Shown here one piece after another: positions 63,851 to 64,000 of a stretch of DNA of 64,000 nucleotides. The translations under genes were made by a program, and so were the position numbers. Location of the stretch: positions 1 through 64,000 of the forward strand of contig CAVUOD010000007.1 of the NCBI GenBank assembly GCA_963743015.1. Reading direction: 5' to 3'. Each line of letters opens with the position of its first letter. Position 1 is the first letter of the stretch. The stretch comes from CAVSRC01 sp963743015. GTDB taxonomy: Bacteria > Pseudomonadota > Alphaproteobacteria > Rhizobiales > Kaistiaceae. The notes below the pieces were generated by a model. That model had not been told where the DNA came from and ran no database searches. It saw nothing but the letters and a program-made list of their open reading frames with translations.

Positions 63851-64000
63851 GGCAGCGGCTCGCGGAAGCCGAACGTGAAGCCATAGCTGCACGAGTTGCC
63901 GCCGATTCCGCCGATGCTGGTGTCGAGATTGAACGCCGCCCCGCCGGCGAGCGCGAGGTCCACGCCGCCGGAAAGGCCCACGGTCGCCCGCGACAGATCG
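63847..64000 (-). CDS. Beta-barrel protein, C-terminal end (partial)
   Basis: The 51 visible codons read DLSRATVGLSGGVDLALAGG then AAFNLDTSIGGIGGNSCSYG and FTFGFREPLP to a stop. Alternating small/aromatic strands ending in a phenylalanine-rich final strand fit an autotransporter-type or surface-antigen barrel. The rest lies outside the window. Its stop codon overlaps that of the cytochrome b561 gene on the other strand. Confidence 0.55.
   Translation of the reverse strand, partial: DLSRATVGLSGGVDLALAGGAAFNLDTSIGGIGGNSCSYGFTFGFREPLP

Overview
The window is about 66% GC chromosomal DNA from an alphaproteobacterium, most likely of the Hyphomicrobiales (Rhizobiales). The lineage is inferred from a circularly permuted two-piece tmRNA gene next to an alpha-type SspB adaptor, three BA14K-family proteins, a thyA-folA-hflK-hflC-DegP gene string, and an ilvI operon led by miaA. 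I cannot name the genus.

Layout. 1-5.4 kb is a mobile-element graveyard: a frameshifted IS701-like element, a complete IS5/IS427-type element with TA target duplication, an intact serine recombinase, a decapitated second recombinase, and scraps of IS1380-like and IS1182-like transposases. 5.6-13.6 kb is a full-length kdp potassium-uptake locus (minus strand: small ORF-kdpF-kdpA-kdpB-kdpC-kdpD-kdpE) in which kdpA and kdpE are frameshifted. 13.6-17.6 kb is a second mobile stretch: a truncated IS1182 transposase between two copies of a ~31 bp repeat, a frameshifted AlpA-type regulator, a RepA-like AAA ATPase and a recombinase remnant. It ends at tRNA-Lys(CTT), a plausible integration site.

17.8-33.9 kb holds a Crp/Fnr regulator, an MscS channel, a LuxR solo beside an outer-membrane protein and a poly-glycine secreted protein, a decayed PHO-box-linked phytase-like gene, leuA with a leucine leader-peptide attenuator, a decayed XRE/SDR pair, a TetR/MFS pair, a PhzF isomerase, three tandem BA14K genes and an uncharacterised membrane protein with a conserved cytoplasmic domain.

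34-48.5 kb is branched-chain amino-acid and signalling territory: a frameshifted Na+/H+ antiporter gene, ilvC, a complete luxR-luxI quorum-sensing pair, a caspase-like unknown, and the operon leader-ilvI-threonine dehydratase-ilvH with its own attenuator, followed by miaA and a TrpB2-type enzyme. 48.6-64 kb carries a Met/Gly-tailed cytochrome c with a membrane partner, an adenylate cyclase with TPRs, DUF1015, DegP-HflC-HflK-FolA-GNAT-ThyA, a Bcr-type efflux pump, permuted ssrA plus sspB, a PepSY/cytochrome b561 pair, and the 3' end of a beta-barrel gene.

Two themes stand out. First, single-base indels (mostly insertions) repeatedly break dispensable genes (kdpA, kdpE, XRE, SDR, antiporter, AlpA, IS transposases) while all core biosynthetic genes are intact. 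Second, branched-chain amino-acid synthesis is controlled by two independent leader-peptide attenuators. The best candidates for undescribed biology are the caspase-like protein near 40.8 kb, the membrane protein near 33 kb and the cytochrome c/membrane pair near 49 kb; all functional proposals for them are inference.
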